Origin: Caldilineaceae bacterium
GTDB taxonomy: Bacteria > Chloroflexota > Anaerolineae > Caldilineales > Caldilineaceae
NCBI GenBank assembly: GCA_018003515.1
Contig: JAGNDO010000049.1
Coordinates: 1 to 39,690 of the forward strand
Reading direction: 5' to 3'
Length of the DNA stretch: 39,690 nt
The stretch's first letter is position 1, and every line of letters begins with the position of its first letter. The notes under the pieces were generated by a model. The model searched no databases, was not told the origin of the DNA, and was given only the letters and a program-made list of their open reading frames with translations. The translations under genes and the position numbers were made by a program. Of this stretch, positions 7,390-16,141 are shown one piece after another.

Positions 7390-10300
7390 TTATTCGTCGA
7401 TTGGGGCCAGCCCAAACACCTGGGACATCACAGCCGCCGCAAAACCACGCCGTACCGGATCGTCCGGGCAGAATCGAGGCCCCATGCCCAGATCCGGACA
7501 GTTGGGATCGTTGGAGATATCGATGCCCAAGGTCTGAAGATGGTTGATTTCCTGGGCATGGATCTGGTTTTCGCCCACGTCTGCGAATACAGGCTCCGTG
7601 ATTGGTTCCAAGTCCCAGCTCTGTAATTGGGCTAAGGTGTAGACCAGATCGGCCCGAGTCATAGGCAGATCGTGGCAATAGCGACGCTCCCCCGCCACCT
7701 GGGGACAATTGGACCCGGTGAGATCGATGCCGGTTTCGGCCAGTTCTTCGATCCACAGTTCCAGTTGATGGGGTAATCCCGTCGGGACGTCGGCAAAGGT
7801 GCCGGCATATTCCCCGTGGGGACGGTAGTCGCCGCCCTTCATCTGGCGCGTGAGCAGGATCGCCATCAGGTTGCGGGTAATCATGGCATCCGGGCAGAAG
7901 GGACGGTTCAGGAATGGCTCGGTGCCGCTGCGACAGCCGCCGGAGATGCCGTGCTGCCGCCACAGTTCAATTCCTGCTTCGGCCCAGTATCCGGTCGGCA
8001 CATCACAGTAGAAATCAGCCGTTGAACAGGCAGTCATTTCGATCTTGCGGGAATCCCGGTTGTCGGTTTCATTGGTCTCGAAGACTTGGTTGTCCCCATC
8101 CACTTGCCACACCACGTAATAGTCAAAGTCAGGGCGCAATCCCAGGGGGATAAAGATGTCCTGGGCAACGACGCGTGTACTTTCATTGGCGGCCAACTTA
8201 GGCAGAGGTGTGCGCACCACCAAGTTACCGTCAATCGGATCTCCATGCTCTGTGGCCGACACCCATTGGGCCAAAACCCCACTGGTTGTGGCATTATCCG
8301 GCCCCAAATTGCGGACTTCGGTCTCAAGGCTGAGGGTGCTGCCTGCATAGAAGCGGGTTTGGGTCGGCAGAATACGAGCGCTGCGCAGGGCAAGATTGAC
8401 CTGGGGGCACAGGGGTTTATCGCTCAAACTGACCGTGGCATCATCGAGCAGCAACGGGATCTCATCTTCCGAGTCAAGATAAAGCTCAAAACGCAGAATA
8501 TGAAGGTCCGGCTCGGTTACTGTCAGCGCCGTTTCCAAACATTCCCACTGCCCATCCGCCACCTGAAATTGGTTTTTAGCAGATTGGTTGACGGCCCCGC
8601 CAATTGCCCACAGCGCCAATGTGCCTTTGCGGGGCGTTGAATTCGATGAGCGCGCCCAAACAGCGATGTGTATATCCTGACCCAAGGGAAGGGATGTGGG
8701 CAGATCTCGGTAGATCGAGCGGCAGTCTGGGTGAGGTTTCGTGGCACTCAGGAAGCCCTCTCCTGCATGGGCGATCGTGGCATCGTTTTCGATCACGGCC
8801 ACACATGTGGGATCACCCTGCCACATGGCCACGGAAGCCTCGTCTTCAAAACCGGCATCCACCAATTGGGGTTCCCGAGGGCAGCCGAAGTCGGGGCCGA
8901 TGCCGATCTGGAAGTCGTCAAATTCATAGGCGACAGTCTCGCCCAGTGCGTCCAGGTAGATTTCCGGTCGCAGACCTATTGCGCCATCGGCGGCGGTGAC
9001 CTTGGTTTCCACACATTGCCAAGTCGGTCCAGCCCTAAAGAGCTGGGCATTTCCCACGTTCCCCGTGTCGTTCAATACCCAAACGCCCAACCGCCCGTCG
9101 ATAGGCTGTCGCTCCACCGAGCGCACCCAGACGCTTGCTGTATAGTCTGTTTTGGGTGGGATGCGGCCAAAAATATCCTGAGAAAACGATTGGCAGTCGG
9201 CTGACGGGCGCTGGACACGCAAAAATCCAGAACCGGAGTGAGCCTGACGTGGATCGGAAATGATCTGGCTGGGACAGGCCTGGGGCAGCCATTGCCAGAG
9301 GTCTGTAAATGCGTCATATTCAAAGCCGCCGTCCTGGATCTGCACAGGTTTGGGCGGGCAGAGGGGATCTGTGCTGCCAATGCGCATGGTGCCACCGTCG
9401 ATCATGTAGCCGGCAGCATCGGCAAAAGCAAGCCGTACCCGCAAGCTTGTCTCATTGGGATTGTCCAATACGACTGATGACTCTACGCAAGACCACCCTG
9501 GCCCAAAGACGGTGAACGCCGTCCCCTGATCGACAGAGGATTCAGCCGACGATTTTGTCTCTGAGGTGCTGAGTAAAAGCTGCCCCGTTCTCGGCCCGCC
9601 ATCCGGGGACCGAACCCAAAGGCTGAAATCTACAGCCGTGCCCGTGCTGACAGCAATCTCAAAGTCCTGATAGATCGCCAGGCAGTCGTCTGTGCCGGCC
9701 ACGTCGATATATCGCTCCCCATCGAAAGCCATGCCTCCATTGTCGATGAGGTTGAAAGCGCAGTTGCCATCGGCTTGCCAGGGTTCGGTTGAGCCAGCAT
9801 CCTCAAATCCCAAATTGCGCGGGCCGACGGCCGTCGATAGTGGGATAGAAACGAGTGCCGAAACTCTCTCTTGAGTAGCAACCCCATTGGCATAGCGACT
9901 TTGCCAAACACCTACGCCAATCATGACCATGACAGCAACCACGGCCGCCGTGGCCCAAAGGCTACGACCTGACCTCCATCTTTGAACTGCATTCTGGATC
10001 TCCTCCCCTTCAGGTTCGTCGGCAATCTTCGACATGGGGAGGGCGCTCGATGTTTCCACTGGCTCTGAAGAAACTGTTTCCATAGCTGATGGATGCATAG
10101 ATGATATAGCGCGTCCCCCCAGAAGACGCGCCATCTCCTGGCCATCCAAAGGTTCCCAATTCCACTCCTCGACCAACATGGCCCAGACCTGCTCAAAGCG
10201 CTTCGGCTCATTCTCCAACCCCAGGTCATCCAGTAGGTACGCGATGAACCGACGTCGATGATGACGACGGGGTGTCGATTCTCCGGTCTCCCAATTGGCG

Positions 10301-10416
10301 ACCGATTTTCGGCTTTGGCGGCCCTTTAGACCGCATCGTTCCGCCATCTCGGCTTGAGACAGGCCAGTAGCTTCCCGTAACTCGATCAGCAGTGCAAGGC
10401 GACGTGAGTTGGGCAT
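7390..10416 (-). CDS. Transmembrane XRE-type HTH protein with CARDB-like and SLH ectodomain
   Basis: A 1008-residue single-pass protein joining DNA binding to a wall-facing sensor. Residues ~5-65 form an XRE-type HTH (GLSQAEMAERCG...SVANWETGESTPRR). A hydrophobic helix at ~152-171 (WATAAVVAVMVMIGVGVW) follows an acidic linker. Outside are three ~155-residue repeats beginning GFEDA, GGFEY and AGFED (~201-355, 361-515, 519-675), with paired cysteines and a carbohydrate-binding-module look. A CARDB-like domain (~674-795, VRNLGPDNA...ETNETDNRDS) follows, then three cysteine-containing SLH-like repeats to the end (ISGGC...FCPDAMITR). The start at 10416 has GAGGA upstream. It is transcribed divergently from the adhesin cluster, which suggests it senses the surface and controls those genes. 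That role is inference; the domain reading is direct. Confidence 0.75.
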   Translation of the reverse strand: MPNSRRLALLIELREATGLSQAEMAERCGLKGRQSRKSVANWETGESTPRRHHRRRFIAYLLDDLGLENEPKRFEQVWAMLVEEWNWEPLDGQEMARLLGGRAISSMHPSAMETVSSEPVETSSALPMSKIADEPEGEEIQNAVQRWRSGRSLWATAAVVAVMVMIGVGVWQSRYANGVATQERVSALVSIPLSTAVGPRNLGFEDAGSTEPWQADGNCAFNLIDNGGMAFDGERYIDVAGTDDCLAIYQDFEIAVSTGTAVDFSLWVRSPDGGPRTGQLLLSTSETKSSAESSVDQGTAFTVFGPGWSCVESSVVLDNPNETSLRVRLAFADAAGYMIDGGTMRIGSTDPLCPPKPVQIQDGGFEYDAFTDLWQWLPQACPSQIISDPRQAHSGSGFLRVQRPSADCQSFSQDIFGRIPPKTDYTASVWVRSVERQPIDGRLGVWVLNDTGNVGNAQLFRAGPTWQCVETKVTAADGAIGLRPEIYLDALGETVAYEFDDFQIGIGPDFGCPREPQLVDAGFEDEASVAMWQGDPTCVAVIENDATIAHAGEGFLSATKPHPDCRSIYRDLPTSLPLGQDIHIAVWARSSNSTPRKGTLALWAIGGAVNQSAKNQFQVADGQWECLETALTVTEPDLHILRFELYLDSEDEIPLLLDDATVSLSDKPLCPQVNLALRSARILPTQTRFYAGSTLSLETEVRNLGPDNATTSGVLAQWVSATEHGDPIDGNLVVRTPLPKLAANESTRVVAQDIFIPLGLRPDFDYYVVWQVDGDNQVFETNETDNRDSRKIEMTACSTADFYCDVPTGYWAEAGIELWRQHGISGGCRSGTEPFLNRPFCPDAMITRNLMAILLTRQMKGGDYRPHGEYAGTFADVPTGLPHQLELWIEELAETGIDLTGSNCPQVAGERRYCHDLPMTRADLVYTLAQLQSWDLEPITEPVFADVGENQIHAQEINHLQTLGIDISNDPNCPDLGMGPRFCPDDPVRRGFAAAVMSQVFGLAPIDE

Positions 10417-10924
10417 AAATCCTCATTGTTTGGGTGCGATTTTGTTGAAATGACGGGTTTGACGGGTTTTGTTGACCCCTATGTCTGTTGTAAGTTGCCC
10501 TCCATTCTGCCAAAATAAGAGCGGTTTGTACAAACAGAGCTTCGGGTAATAGAAGAATAGCACCCAAGCTTGGCCTGGATGATCGATGGGTTGTGTTGTT
10601 TAACCTCAAACCTCAACAAGGATCTCAAAATTCTCTTTCAACGTCGCAGCTACCTATCCCCTGACCCGGTTTTGACCGGCCCCTCAGCTTCCCACCATAT
10701 TGTCATGCAAAACCAATCACATCGGTTTGAGTCCGCTTCAATTTTCCTTTCATTTCTGGCTGGCAGGCAACAGTATGACCTTGTGACCATTTTCAAGGCA
10801 GGCGGCCTACTTATAGATCTGCAAAAGACGTCGACCAAATCAGGGATTCAAGCCCTCTTAGCCAGTTACCAATAAAGCACCAAACACCCCACCACCCCAG
10901 GGATCTACAAGAGGAAAACCCATC
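10417..10924. promoter_or_regulatory. Divergent intergenic control region (508 bp)
   Basis: A gene-free stretch between the HTH-SLH gene and the first adhesin gene. It is AT-richer than its surroundings. It holds a tandem TGACGGGTT TGACGGGTT at 10451-10468, about 35 bases upstream of the minus-strand start, followed by the half-inverted TTGTTGACCCC. This is a plausible operator. On the plus strand a weak TTTTCA / TATAGA pair with 17-bp spacing lies near 10791-10819, about 100 bases upstream of the adhesin start. Short frames here look spurious. Confidence 0.4.
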
Positions 10925-11905
10925 ATGCCGGAACGCAGCCTTTTCTACTATCTTGACCAGTGGTGGCAACACAGAAGACAGCCTGACCGAGCAGAGACCA
11001 GTTACGACCCACGGCCGGCACGGCGCTGGCTGCCAACCCCTGGCAATGCGATCTTTACCCTTGCCCTGGTCTTCATCTTGCTTTGGGCACAGAACGTTGG
11101 GGCCTTGAACCTGGGCGCACCGGCTGTCGGCACTTCTACCAGCACGATTGCCTATCAAGGACGACTGGCCGACAGCGAGGGCGCTCCGCTGACTGAAACG
11201 CTCAACATGAGCTTCCGGCTATACACCCAGGCCAATGGAGGCATCGCGCAGTGGACCGAGCAGTGGACCGGTTCTAACGGGGTTCAAGTCAGTGATGGGC
11301 TGTTCAATGTCATGCTGGGTAGTTTAGACCCGATTCCGCAGAACATCATCACTGGCAACGACACCCTGTTCCTTGGCATCACGGTGGGCACTGACGACGA
11401 AATGAGTCCGCGGGTGCAGTTGGGCAGCGTACCCTTTGCGGTCCAAGCATTGACGGTGCCCGATGGGAGTATTACGGCAGATAAGTTGAACTTGGCCCAC
11501 GGAACGCGTTGTCTTTCACAGACAGAGAAGATAACGCATGACGGAGGAGGGGTATGGGTGAAGCTTCCCATCCCAGGTTTGCAATTGGACTTTACGCTTG
11601 AGAAACCAGCCATTGTCATGATATGGATAGATGGTCTTGCCTATCCCAATTCTGGCTTCGATACGGAAACAGGCGTTTATCTGATGTTGGACAATGTCGA
11701 AATCTCCGGAACCCATGCAACGCTGGATCAAGTATGGTTTAACCTTAGTGATCAGCGTATTGAACCCCTAGAAAGCGGCACGCATACCATCGATGCACGG
11801 GTACTTATTCGCTATCCTGGCTCCATGATTGTACATCCGGCAAGTTCTGATGGAGGCGCACCTTGGCAAACCTGCATCAATTATCTCGTATTGGGGCAAC
11901 CGTAG
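10925..11905 (+). CDS. Adhesin-family paralogue 1: constant base domain with beta-sandwich head
   Basis: A 326-residue first member of a ten-copy family. The N-tail MPERSLFYYLDQWWQHRRQ carries the family WW pattern. RRWLPTPGN, a hydrophobic segment ending WAQNVGA and an AXA-like cleavage option follow. The constant base runs from STIAYQGRL through WTEQWTGSNGVQVSDGLFNV to LGSVPFAVQALTVPDGSIT. The head (~residues 195-326) holds FTLEKPAIVMIWIDG and ends NYLVLGQP. It is homologous to the head of paralogue 4 and looks like a jelly-roll/beta-sandwich. The start follows AAGAGG. It is the first gene of the plus-strand unit, divergent from the HTH-SLH gene. A secreted or membrane-anchored ligand-binding role is inferred. 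Confidence 0.75.
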   Translation: MPERSLFYYLDQWWQHRRQPDRAETSYDPRPARRWLPTPGNAIFTLALVFILLWAQNVGALNLGAPAVGTSTSTIAYQGRLADSEGAPLTETLNMSFRLYTQANGGIAQWTEQWTGSNGVQVSDGLFNVMLGSLDPIPQNIITGNDTLFLGITVGTDDEMSPRVQLGSVPFAVQALTVPDGSITADKLNLAHGTRCLSQTEKITHDGGGVWVKLPIPGLQLDFTLEKPAIVMIWIDGLAYPNSGFDTETGVYLMLDNVEISGTHATLDQVWFNLSDQRIEPLESGTHTIDARVLIRYPGSMIVHPASSDGGAPWQTCINYLVLGQP

Positions 11906-12002
11906 GATCGCCGACCTGTGGCAACTACGTCGGGATTTGTCGAAGCTGTTTCCTTTCCTCAACCGCAATTGTGTGTTTTCAAAAAGCGTAAAGGCATTCC
12001 TG

Positions 12003-12914
12003 ATGAACGACTCAAAAAGTCTATTTCTGATTATTGCAGAACGATGGGAAGAATGCCGGAAGAGACGTGTTCAGCGTCCTGCCCCGCAGCCAACGAAGTT
12101 TGTCTGGCTACCGACGCCCGGCAACATGGTTTTTACCCTGGTTCTGGTCTTCACCTTGCTCTGGGCGCAGAACGTGGGGGCGTTGAATTTGGGCGCACCG
12201 TCTGCGGGTACGTCTACCAGTACCATTGCCTATCAAGGCAGACTGGCCAACAGTGAGGGTACGCCCCTGACCGAAACACTCAATATGAGTTTTCGGCTAT
12301 ATGCCCAAGCCAGTGGAGGTGTGTCCCTGTGGACCGAACAGTGGACTGGCTCCAACGGCGTGCAGGTCAGCGATGGCCTCTTCAACGTCATGCTGGGGAG
12401 CTTGGACCCCATCCCGCAGGAGATCATCACCGGAAACGACAATCTCTTTCTGGGCATCACCGTGGGCACGGATGACGAGATGAGCCCCATGGTGCAGTTG
12501 GGATCTGTTCCGTTTGCGATTCAAGCATTATCGGTGCCAGATGACAGTGTGACGACCGGTAAACTTGCTGACGGTGCTGTGACCGAGGAGAAGTTGGGCC
12601 CCTCTGTAAAGATGGCAAAAATCCAGAGTGGCAGCGTGTCAGCTAATTCTCAAAGTACGCCCGGATGGGCGTTAAGCGAAGGAACCGGATTCCGTAGCTA
12701 CGTAGAAAAGGTTGTTTTCGCCACACCCTTCGCCGAGACACCAACTGTCGTTGTCAGCATTTCCCAGACAGATTCCTTCCCAGGGGCCAATGATCGGCTT
12801 TCAGTTTGGGCTTCAAACGTAACCCAGGCCGAATTCGATCTGGTTATCCACACATGGCATGACACGAAAGTGGCTGGTGCTACAGCCTCGTGGATAGCCT
12901 ACACATCGCCCTGA
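12003..12914 (+). CDS. Adhesin-family paralogue 2: constant base with H-type lectin head
   Basis: A 303-residue protein. The ATG at 12003 is chosen because MNDSKSLFLIIAERWEE matches the N-tails of paralogues 4 and 5. A longer frame from 11829 would overlap the previous gene. The order is N-tail, VWLPTPGN, hydrophobic segment, base domain, and a two-repeat stalk (VTTGKLADGAVTEEKLG). The last ~95 residues match the H-type lectin pattern: VVFATPFAETPTVVVSISQ, then RLSVWASNVTQAEFDLVIHTW and a final ASWIAYTSP. H-type lectins, such as snail agglutinin and discoidin C-terminal domains, bind GalNAc/Gal sugars as trimers. This is the best clue that the family presents sugar-binding heads. Confidence 0.8.
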   Translation: MNDSKSLFLIIAERWEECRKRRVQRPAPQPTKFVWLPTPGNMVFTLVLVFTLLWAQNVGALNLGAPSAGTSTSTIAYQGRLANSEGTPLTETLNMSFRLYAQASGGVSLWTEQWTGSNGVQVSDGLFNVMLGSLDPIPQEIITGNDNLFLGITVGTDDEMSPMVQLGSVPFAIQALSVPDDSVTTGKLADGAVTEEKLGPSVKMAKIQSGSVSANSQSTPGWALSEGTGFRSYVEKVVFATPFAETPTVVVSISQTDSFPGANDRLSVWASNVTQAEFDLVIHTWHDTKVAGATASWIAYTSP

Positions 12915-12942
12915 CGGATCAACAAACAAAGGATAAAGCAAA

Positions 12943-13911
12943 ATGGCTCATCGTAAGAATTTGTTGCTGGTTTTGGGGGAGTGGTGGGAAGCACGGGAGG
13001 AATCTTCTGCCCAGGCGCCCAGCCATTCACGGCGCATTCCAAGGTGGTTGCCAACCCCTGGCAACGCGATATTTTCCCTTGTCTTGGTCTTCAGCCTGCT
13101 GTGGGCACAAAGCGTTGGTGCGCTAAATCTAGGGGCGGCGGCTGGGACGTCAACCAGCACCATTGCCTACCAAGGGCGCTTGGCAGACAGTGAGGGCAAC
13201 CCTTTAACCGACACACTCAACATGAGCTTCCGGCTCTACGGTATTGCAACCGGCAGCGCGCCTCTGTGGACTGAACAATGGACCGGCTCCAATGGTGTCC
13301 AAGTTAGCGACGGCCTGTTCAATGTCATGTTGGGCAGTTTGGAGCCTATTCCTCAGAACATCATCACCGGAAACGACAATCTCTTTCTTGGGATTACGGT
13401 TGGCACTGACGACGAGATGAGTCCACGGGTACAGCTAGGCAGTGTGCCCTTCGCTGTGCAGGCATTGACGGTGCCTGATGGCACTATTGACGGGAAGACA
13501 TTGGCTGACCATGGTTTTGGGACGAATGACAGACCACTTTTGAACTTTGTTCCTGTATCTCCCCGAATCTCTGTACTCCATCTTCAGGGAGTTTCTACGA
13601 TTGACTGGACTGATCTTGATCTATCTCAATGGCTCCCCCAGGGGGCAGAAGCAGTAGTCCTTTACGGTGGAGCGCGTGATTCCAGTTCAGCAACCACTGC
13701 TCCGGAAATCAGATTTGATAAACCTGGTGTACATCAAGGGGTGTTCGTTTTTACACCGGGGGCACCTAATAATCATTGGCAAATTGAGCAGGGCATCGTT
13801 CCAGTAGATGCCAACCGCCATGTGGAGTACAAGATCAATGCATCTGGGTCAGGCACCTTCACGACGGAAATTCTAATTGTCGGTTACTACGAGCGAGCAA
13901 ACCGACCATGA
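12943..13911 (+). CDS. Adhesin-family paralogue 3: constant base with unrecognised head
   Basis: A 322-residue protein. The N-tail MAHRKNLLLVLGEWWEARE is followed by RWLPTPGN, a hydrophobic helix ending AQSVGA and the constant base domain to VPDGTIDGKTL. The ~130-residue head begins near RPLLNFVPVSPRISVLHLQG and includes QWLPQGAEAVVLYGGARDSS and TTEILIVGYYERANRP. It is beta-rich in appearance and I do not recognise the family. Short beta-sandwich heads of this sort occur in phage and bacterial fibre proteins. The start follows AAAGGA, 28 bp after the previous stop, which supports cotranscription. Confidence 0.72.
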   Translation: MAHRKNLLLVLGEWWEAREESSAQAPSHSRRIPRWLPTPGNAIFSLVLVFSLLWAQSVGALNLGAAAGTSTSTIAYQGRLADSEGNPLTDTLNMSFRLYGIATGSAPLWTEQWTGSNGVQVSDGLFNVMLGSLEPIPQNIITGNDNLFLGITVGTDDEMSPRVQLGSVPFAVQALTVPDGTIDGKTLADHGFGTNDRPLLNFVPVSPRISVLHLQGVSTIDWTDLDLSQWLPQGAEAVVLYGGARDSSSATTAPEIRFDKPGVHQGVFVFTPGAPNNHWQIEQGIVPVDANRHVEYKINASGSGTFTTEILIVGYYERANRP

Positions 13912-13982
13912 CCTCCTCAACTAAGTATTTCTGATATCTATACGTATCGTAGTGGATTCACAAGAACACAAAAGGAATCTCC

Positions 13983-15041
13983 ATGAATGAGTCAAAGAGC
14001 TTGCCCATGATTCTTGCAGAATGGTGGGATGAACGACGAAGGAAACGTCATCACTCCTCTAACCCGCCAAAAACGAGAACCTCTTGGCTCCCTACGCCGG
14101 GCAACGTGATTTTCGTTGTCATCTTGGTTTTTGGCTTATTTTGGGCGCAGAGCGTTGGTGCGCTCAACCTGGGGGCATCCACCGGGACATCCACCAGCAC
14201 GATTGCCTACCAAGGCAGACTTGCTGATAGCAACGGTGATCCCCTGACAGAGACGCTCAACATGGGCTTCCGACTCTACAATGCCGGCACCGGCAGCGCA
14301 CCTCTCTGGACCGAGCAGTGGACTGGATCCAATGGCGTGCAGATCAGCGATGGGCTATTCAACGTGATGTTGGGTAGTTTGGACCCGATTCCCCAGAGCA
14401 TCATCACCGGCAACGAAAACCTTTTCCTGGGCATAACCGTGGGCACGGATGGCGAGATGAGTCCGCGGGTGCAGTTGGGTAGTGTTCCCTTTGCGGTCCA
14501 GGCGTTGACCGTGCCAGATGGAAGCATTACATCAGCAAAATTGGCCTCCGATGTGAGTTTGGTCCCACCCGATGGAAGCATCACAACGGAGAAGATCGCA
14601 GATGGCGCGGTTCATTCGTCAAAATTAAATTTGATGTCTGGCACGGCTTGTCTGTCAACCCATGCGTACCTCCACTTTCCGGGCGGCCAATTCGTGTTCA
14701 ATGATATTCCAGAGTTGATGCTCTCTTTCACGTTGGAGAAACCCAGCAAAGTTTTGATCTGGATAGATGGAACAGCTCAATTCACGAACACCGATGGGAA
14801 TGCTGCGGTTGAGGTACTTGTGGATGGGCATCGAAGACTTTCAACAATCCATGAGCGGGAAATGGCGAATTGGTGGTTCAATATCAACGATCAAAGAATT
14901 CTGGATTTAGCTGCTGGCAATCACATTCTACAGGGGAATGCACTGAGCAATACGACAGGGACGATGACTGTATTTAGTGCCGCAGGAGGCAATGACCCCT
15001 CGGACACCTGCATCTATTATCTCGTTTTAGGCGAACAATAA
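13983..15041 (+). CDS. Adhesin-family paralogue 4: constant base, long stalk, beta-sandwich head
   Basis: A 352-residue protein. The N-tail MNESKSLPMILAEWWDERRR, then SWLPTPGN, a hydrophobic helix (VVILVFGLFWAQSVGA) and the base domain are all present. The stalk is longer than in its siblings: DGSITSAKLAS, then PPDGSITTEKIADGAVHSSKL. This fits expansion of a repeated fibre unit. The head (FTLEKPSKVLIWIDG...TCIYYLVLGEQ) is clearly homologous to that of paralogue 1. The DNA of its base region is nearly identical in patches to paralogue 5, which points to gene conversion. The start follows AAAGGA. Confidence 0.75.
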   Translation: MNESKSLPMILAEWWDERRRKRHHSSNPPKTRTSWLPTPGNVIFVVILVFGLFWAQSVGALNLGASTGTSTSTIAYQGRLADSNGDPLTETLNMGFRLYNAGTGSAPLWTEQWTGSNGVQISDGLFNVMLGSLDPIPQSIITGNENLFLGITVGTDGEMSPRVQLGSVPFAVQALTVPDGSITSAKLASDVSLVPPDGSITTEKIADGAVHSSKLNLMSGTACLSTHAYLHFPGGQFVFNDIPELMLSFTLEKPSKVLIWIDGTAQFTNTDGNAAVEVLVDGHRRLSTIHEREMANWWFNINDQRILDLAAGNHILQGNALSNTTGTMTVFSAAGGNDPSDTCIYYLVLGEQ

Positions 15042-15104
15042 TGGAGGCCCCGATGATGTCCAATATCCATCTCCACTTCGCCAAAGAGAACAAGGAAAAT
15101 GCTC

Positions 15105-16046
15105 ATGCGTGATTCAAAAAGTCTGCCAACGCTCTTTGCCGAATGGTGGGATACGCGGCAAGAAGCAACGCCCCGCCAGAAAAATTCAATTAGACGCCAA
15201 ATGGGCTGGCTACCCACCCCAGGCAACGTGATCTTCACCATAGTCCTGATTTTTAGCTTGTTGTGGGCACAGAACGTCGGTGCGTTGACCCTGGGCGCAG
15301 CCACAGCGGGGACATCCACCAGCACGATCGCTTACCAAGGGCGGCTGGCGGACAGTGATGGCACCCCCTTGACTGAAACGCTGAACATGAGCTTTCGCCT
15401 TTACGCCCAGGTCAGCGGGGGCGCACCCTTGTGGACCGAACAATGGACTGGTTCAAACGGCGTGCAGGTCAGCGATGGGCTATTCAACGTGATGTTGGGT
15501 AGCTTGGACCCGATTCCTCAAAGCATCATCACCGGCAACGAAAACCTTTTCCTGGGCATAACCGTGGGCACGGATGGCGAAATGAGTCCGCGGGTGCAGT
15601 TGGGTAGTGTACCCTTTGCAGTCCAGGCGTTGACTGTGCCCGATGGGAGCATTACGACAGAGAAAATTGCGGACGGTTCTGTTACTTTGAACAAACTTCA
15701 GGATGTTACTGAGTGGACTGATTTGCCTCTATCCAGTGGATACCATACGACAGTAGTGACGGACGCTTGGCAGCGTGCGCAGTACAGACGTGTTGGTGAC
15801 ATTGTCTACCTGAGAGGTCTAGTCGTGTTAGGTTCGGGTAGCATTACCGCCCACTCAATCTTTGCAACACTGCCACTTGGCTTCCGACCTCCACAGGCTC
15901 TGGCTTTTGTGACTGAGCCACATAATGGACTCACAACAAAACATCGTGTCGATGTATATCCAGATGGACTGATCAACGCAGAGACACCGGCTACAGATAC
16001 GCCCTATCTTAGCCTTGATGGGATTCTGTTCAGCACCACCCAGTGA
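15105..16046 (+). CDS. Adhesin-family paralogue 5: constant base with phage-tail-fibre-like head
   Basis: A 313-residue protein. The ATG at 15105 is preferred over one at 15099: spacing to AAGGA is better and the product starts MRDSKSLPTLFAEWWD like its siblings. After GWLPTPGN, the hydrophobic helix, the base domain and the stalk (SITTEKIADGSVTLNKL), the head runs WQRAQYRRVGDIVYLRGLV, TLPLGFRPPQALAF and ends YLSLDGILFSTTQ. That layout (aligned Tyr-Arg, GD.V.LRG, LP.GFRP) is common in receptor-binding parts of phage tail fibres and in bacterial secreted proteins that borrow them. Binding to a surface glycan is inferred. Confidence 0.75.
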   Translation: MRDSKSLPTLFAEWWDTRQEATPRQKNSIRRQMGWLPTPGNVIFTIVLIFSLLWAQNVGALTLGAATAGTSTSTIAYQGRLADSDGTPLTETLNMSFRLYAQVSGGAPLWTEQWTGSNGVQVSDGLFNVMLGSLDPIPQSIITGNENLFLGITVGTDGEMSPRVQLGSVPFAVQALTVPDGSITTEKIADGSVTLNKLQDVTEWTDLPLSSGYHTTVVTDAWQRAQYRRVGDIVYLRGLVVLGSGSITAHSIFATLPLGFRPPQALAFVTEPHNGLTTKHRVDVYPDGLINAETPATDTPYLSLDGILFSTTQ

Positions 16047-16141
16047 CTACCACCTTTGGAGCCAGGGGAAAGAATGAGAACGGAACGTTATTCATCGTCT
16101 CAAATTTTCAAACAATTTATGGGAGGCTGACGTCTCGACCG

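Noticed and set aside
5975-7963. Long minus-strand open frame (662 codons) opposite the reductase-like gene
   Set aside because: It runs antisense to a well-supported gene, is rich in His/Arg/Gly/Gln as GC-rich shadow frames are, spans the end of one gene and the start of the next, and shows no domain.
11020-11060. LPTPGN as a sortase (LPXTG) signal
   Set aside because: It lies N-terminal to the hydrophobic segment, whereas sortase signals lie just before a C-terminal one. The spacing and following residues do not fit.
11829-12002. N-terminal extension of paralogue 2 from 11829
   Set aside because: It would overlap the end of paralogue 1 by 77 bases, and the added residues have no counterpart in siblings. 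The ATG at 12003 matches the family start.
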